From positions 1 to 35,547 of the forward strand of contig CALXAH010000032.1 in assembly GCA_944386225.1 (NCBI GenBank): a stretch of DNA of 35,547 bases, given 5' to 3'. Both the position numbers and the translations under genes were made by a program. Within the stretch, counting starts at the first letter, position 1. Each line of letters starts with the position of its first letter. Shown here in pieces: positions 33,427-35,547 of this stretch. The notes below the pieces were generated by a model that was given only the letters and a program-made list of their open reading frames with translations, was not told the DNA's origin and searched no databases. The DNA comes from an uncultured Gemmiger sp. GTDB taxonomy: Bacteria > Bacillota > Clostridia > Oscillospirales > Ruminococcaceae.

Positions 33427-34068
33427 ATGACAAGCAACAACGAGCTGTTTGCTTCGATGTCCGTGGGAAAAGCCGTGGCAAAGCTGGCAATTCCCACGGT
33501 CGTCAGCCAGATTATCGTGATCCTGTATAGTCTGGCGGACACCTTCTTTATCGGACAAATCGGCGATCCCAACCAGATCGCGGCGCTGTCCATCACGTTC
33601 CCGATCTATACGCTGCTTACGGCGGTGGCCAACCTGTTCGGCATAGGCGCCAACAGCGTGATTGCCCGCAGCCTGGGCCGCAACGATGAGGACACCGCCC
33701 GCAGCGCGTCCTCCTTCTGCTTCTGGGCGGGCATTGCGGTAACCGGTGTGCTGTCGGTACTGCTGGCGGTGTTCATGCGTCCGGTGCTGCTGTTCTTCGG
33801 CGCGGATTCGTACACCCTTGGCTTCACGACCGATTACCTGTTCCGGGTATTTGTGATCGGCGGCATTCCCACCGTGGCCGGCCTGATGCTGGGGCATCTG
33901 GTGCGCTCGGTGGGCAAGACCAGAGAAGCCGGTATCGGCCTGACCATAGGCGGTATCCTGAACATCATCCTGGATCCGGTTTTCATCTTTGCTTTCCACA
34001 TGGACGTGGCGGGCGCGGCGGTTGCCCCATGCTGTCCAACGTCGTATCCATGCTGTACTTCTTTGTGA
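33427..34068 (+). CDS. MATE transporter N-lobe, first part of a frameshifted MATE-kinase fusion gene
   Basis: Starts MTSNNELFASMSVGKAVAKLAIPTVVSQ and reads as a normal MATE N-lobe of six helices to HMDVAGAAVA (about residue 199). The frame then breaks at 34026-34029. Where relatives have GCC-ACC-ATG, one base is missing, and this frame runs 13 more meaningless residues to a stop. The protein goes on in the frame of 34029-35411. Intact, the gene would code about 660 residues. Same family as the MATE genes at 0.1-1.5 and 16-16.8 kb. It is co-transcribed with the tetR gene just upstream. The frameshift may be a sequencing error or a recent mutation. Confidence 0.85.
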   Translation: MTSNNELFASMSVGKAVAKLAIPTVVSQIIVILYSLADTFFIGQIGDPNQIAALSITFPIYTLLTAVANLFGIGANSVIARSLGRNDEDTARSASSFCFWAGIAVTGVLSVLLAVFMRPVLLFFGADSYTLGFTTDYLFRVFVIGGIPTVAGLMLGHLVRSVGKTREAGIGLTIGGILNIILDPVFIFAFHMDVAGAAVAPCCPTSYPCCTSL

Positions 34069-35411
34069 TCCTGGCCCGGATGCGCAAAACCACCATCCTT
34101 ACCTTGTCCCCTCGGCGATTCAGCCTGCGCAAGGAAGTGTCCCTGAGCACCCTGTCGGTAGGCTTTCCCGCCGCGCTTTCGGTGCTGCTGGTTTCGGTGT
34201 CCATCTCGCTGCTGAACGGCCTGCTGCTGAGCCATGAAAACGGCAACATTCTTTCCGCCGCCTATGGCGTTACCTCCAAATGCGGCACCATTGCCCTGCA
34301 TATCAGCATCGGCATTGCCCAGGGCGTCATGCCGCTGATCGGCTACAGCTACGGCGCAAAGGACCACAAGCGTGTTCATGCGGTCTGCCGCCTTTCCTTC
34401 ATTATCCTTACCATCTTTTCGGTGGTATTCCTGGCGGTTGTCCAGATGTTCCCCGGCCCCATTGTGCGGCTGTTCATTGATCACGAGCAGACCATTGCCG
34501 TGGGCAGTGTGTTCATGCGCTGCTGGTCCTGGTGCGTGATCGGAATGAGCCTGTTCAATATGTACAACTCCATTTTCCAGGCGGTGGGCAAGTGGAAGAT
34601 TTCCCTTCTGCTGGCGGTGCTGCGCCTGGGGGTTATCTTCACCGTGCTGAGCCTGGCGCTGAACACTCTGTTCGGGGTCAGCGGCCTGATGTGGGTGCAG
34701 GCGATCACCGACACCCTTTCCTGCCTGATTGCCATGGCGCTGTACCGGCATTTCAAGAAATCCCTGGCCGCCGAATTTGCCCGGGAAGACCGGCTGGCGG
34801 CGCAGACGCCGGTCACGGCCAACCGGATCATTGCGATCAGCCGTCAGTTCGGCAGCGGCGGGCGTACGATCGGCAAAGAGGTGGCGGCCCGGCTGGGCAT
34901 CCCCTGCTACGACAGCGAGCTGATCGACCGGATTGCCGCCGAGAGTGGTCTGGCCAAGGAATATGTGGAAAAATACGGCGAAAGCGCGGCCGCCGACAGC
35001 CTGTACGGCAATGCGGTGGCGGGACGTGGCCGGGACGGCCAGTCGGTGGCGGACAAGATGTGGCTTGCCCAGAAAAAGGTCATTGCCGATCTGGCCGCCG
35101 CGGAACCCTGCGTGATCGTGGGACGCTGCGCGGACTATATTCTGCGGGATGTGGCCGACTGCATGACCGTATTTGTCCACGCGTCGGATGAAAAACGGGC
35201 CGAGAGAATCGTGTCGGTTTATGGCGAGCGGGAAGAATCTCCCGTCCAGCGCCTGCACGACAAGGACAAAAAGCGCCGGGCGTATTATGAGCTGTATACC
35301 GGTTCCGACTGGGGCGCGGCGCAAAACTACGCCCTCTGCCTGGACAGCGGAAAAATCGGCATCGATGGCTGCGTAAATGCAATCACCGAGCTGTACAAGC
35401 ACAGCGCCTGA
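34029..35411 (+). CDS. MATE C-lobe fused to a cytidylate-kinase-like domain (second part of the frameshifted gene)
   Basis: 460 residues beginning in the MATE domain (MLSNVVSMLYFFVILARM). The C-lobe (about 1-245) has the usual VGFPAALSVLLVSVSISLLNGL and IGIAQGVMPLIGYSYGA. After a short charged linker (about 246-264, at 34764-34820), a complete cytidylate-kinase-like domain follows without a stop: NRIIAISRQFGSGGRTIGKE, CYDSELI, VGRCADYIL, DKDKKRRAYYELYT. It aligns from end to end with the separate protein at 15346-15924 and shares its P-loop with Arg in place of the usual Lys. The domain would sit on the cytoplasmic side of the exporter. The ATG of this frame is internal; the true start is at 33427. 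Confidence 0.88.
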   Translation: MLSNVVSMLYFFVILARMRKTTILTLSPRRFSLRKEVSLSTLSVGFPAALSVLLVSVSISLLNGLLLSHENGNILSAAYGVTSKCGTIALHISIGIAQGVMPLIGYSYGAKDHKRVHAVCRLSFIILTIFSVVFLAVVQMFPGPIVRLFIDHEQTIAVGSVFMRCWSWCVIGMSLFNMYNSIFQAVGKWKISLLLAVLRLGVIFTVLSLALNTLFGVSGLMWVQAITDTLSCLIAMALYRHFKKSLAAEFAREDRLAAQTPVTANRIIAISRQFGSGGRTIGKEVAARLGIPCYDSELIDRIAAESGLAKEYVEKYGESAAADSLYGNAVAGRGRDGQSVADKMWLAQKKVIADLAAAEPCVIVGRCADYILRDVADCMTVFVHASDEKRAERIVSVYGEREESPVQRLHDKDKKRRAYYELYTGSDWGAAQNYALCLDSGKIGIDGCVNAITELYKHSA

Positions 35412-35429
35412 CCAATATAAATAAAAAGA

Positions 35430-35475
35430 GCCGCCCGGCGTTCCTGCGAACTGCGGAACCACCGGGCGGCATTTT
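35430..35475 (+). terminator. Terminator of the MATE-kinase gene, copy 2 of the hairpin repeat
   Basis: Stem GCCGCCCGG (35430-35438) with CCGGGCGGC (35462-35470), inner GTTCC/GGAAC, then five T (35472-35476). 29 of its first 30 bases match the repeat at 32568-32597. Confidence 0.8.
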
Positions 35476-35486
35476 TGTATACCGAA

Positions 35487-35509
35487 AACCACTCGCTAGG
35501 CGAGTGGTT
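35487..35509. repeat. Perfect 10-bp inverted repeat near the right edge
   Basis: Arms 35487-35496 and 35500-35509 with a TAG centre, A-rich on both sides and no adjacent gene. It lies 17 bp after the MATE-kinase terminator, so a second terminator is unlikely. It resembles the short hairpins of mobile or REP-like elements, but nothing else in the window supports that. Confidence 0.4.
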
Positions 35510-35547
35510 CAAAAGAAGACTAATGTCGATAATGGGAAAAGAAAAAC

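Noticed and set aside
32568-35470. Hairpin repeats as a CRISPR array
   Set aside because: Only two copies 2.9 kb apart with genes between them; no spacers and no cas genes.
1-35547. TGA read as an amino acid (code 4)
   Set aside because: Fifteen genes end in TGA at the expected family length, so TGA is a normal stop.

Overview
The window looks like chromosome of a GC-rich Firmicute, most likely a gut Oscillospiraceae of the Faecalibacterium/Gemmiger/Subdoligranulum type. This rests on AGGAGG-like ribosome sites, TTGACA/TATAAT-like promoters, a tryptophan T-box leader, GC-rich codon use and the gene families present; the lineage is inferred, not shown. I see no rRNA, tRNA, CRISPR array, phage gene or intact insertion sequence.
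Layout. (1) 1-6.5 kb, minus strand: a MATE exporter, then an RND/MMPL-type transporter coupled to a large GLUG-repeat surface protein that is cut by an in-frame TAG. (2) 6.6-8.0 kb, plus: a flavin reductase-like protein and a small membrane protein. (3) 8.0-10.8 kb, minus: PadR regulator, two-domain flavodoxin-like protein and EFR1-type flavodoxin/ferredoxin, tightly coupled. (4) 10.8-12.0 kb: remains of a divergent HAD phosphatase/RpiR regulator pair that meet head to head at one scar. (5) 12.0-13.9 kb: promoter, Trp-specific T-box and TrpB2-type tryptophan synthase beta chain. (6) 13.9-17.5 kb, minus: MarR regulator, MATE protein, cytidylate-kinase-like protein and radical SAM protein. (7) 17.5-20.8 kb, minus: MarR regulator and two ABC half-exporters, both damaged. 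(8) 20.8-32.6 kb: after a small membrane protein, a sugar locus with a LacI repressor, a binding-protein ABC importer, GH31, GH65, a six-hairpin glycosidase-like protein and beta-phosphoglucomutase. (9) 32.6-35.5 kb, plus: TetR regulator and a MATE exporter fused to a cytidylate-kinase-like domain, bracketed by two near-identical hairpin repeats.
How it works together. The sugar locus reads as one pathway: a glucose-containing oligosaccharide is imported, trimmed by the GH31 and six-hairpin proteins, split by the GH65 phosphorylase to beta-glucose 1-phosphate, and passed to glycolysis by beta-phosphoglucomutase. LacI-type operators lie at the divergent promoter. Most of the rest is efflux: three MATE genes, two ABC half-transporters and one RND-like transporter, several under a local MarR or TetR gene with a visible palindromic operator.
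Two things stand out. First, MATE exporters are paired with cytidylate-kinase-like proteins twice, once as neighbours and once as a fusion, which suggests a functional link not explained by known MATE biology. Second, many genes carry lesions (large in-frame gaps, frameshifts, a nonsense codon, a double-truncation scar). These could be real decay or assembly error, and only read data can decide. None of the 29 gene ends I checked uses TAG, which makes the single internal TAG more interesting.
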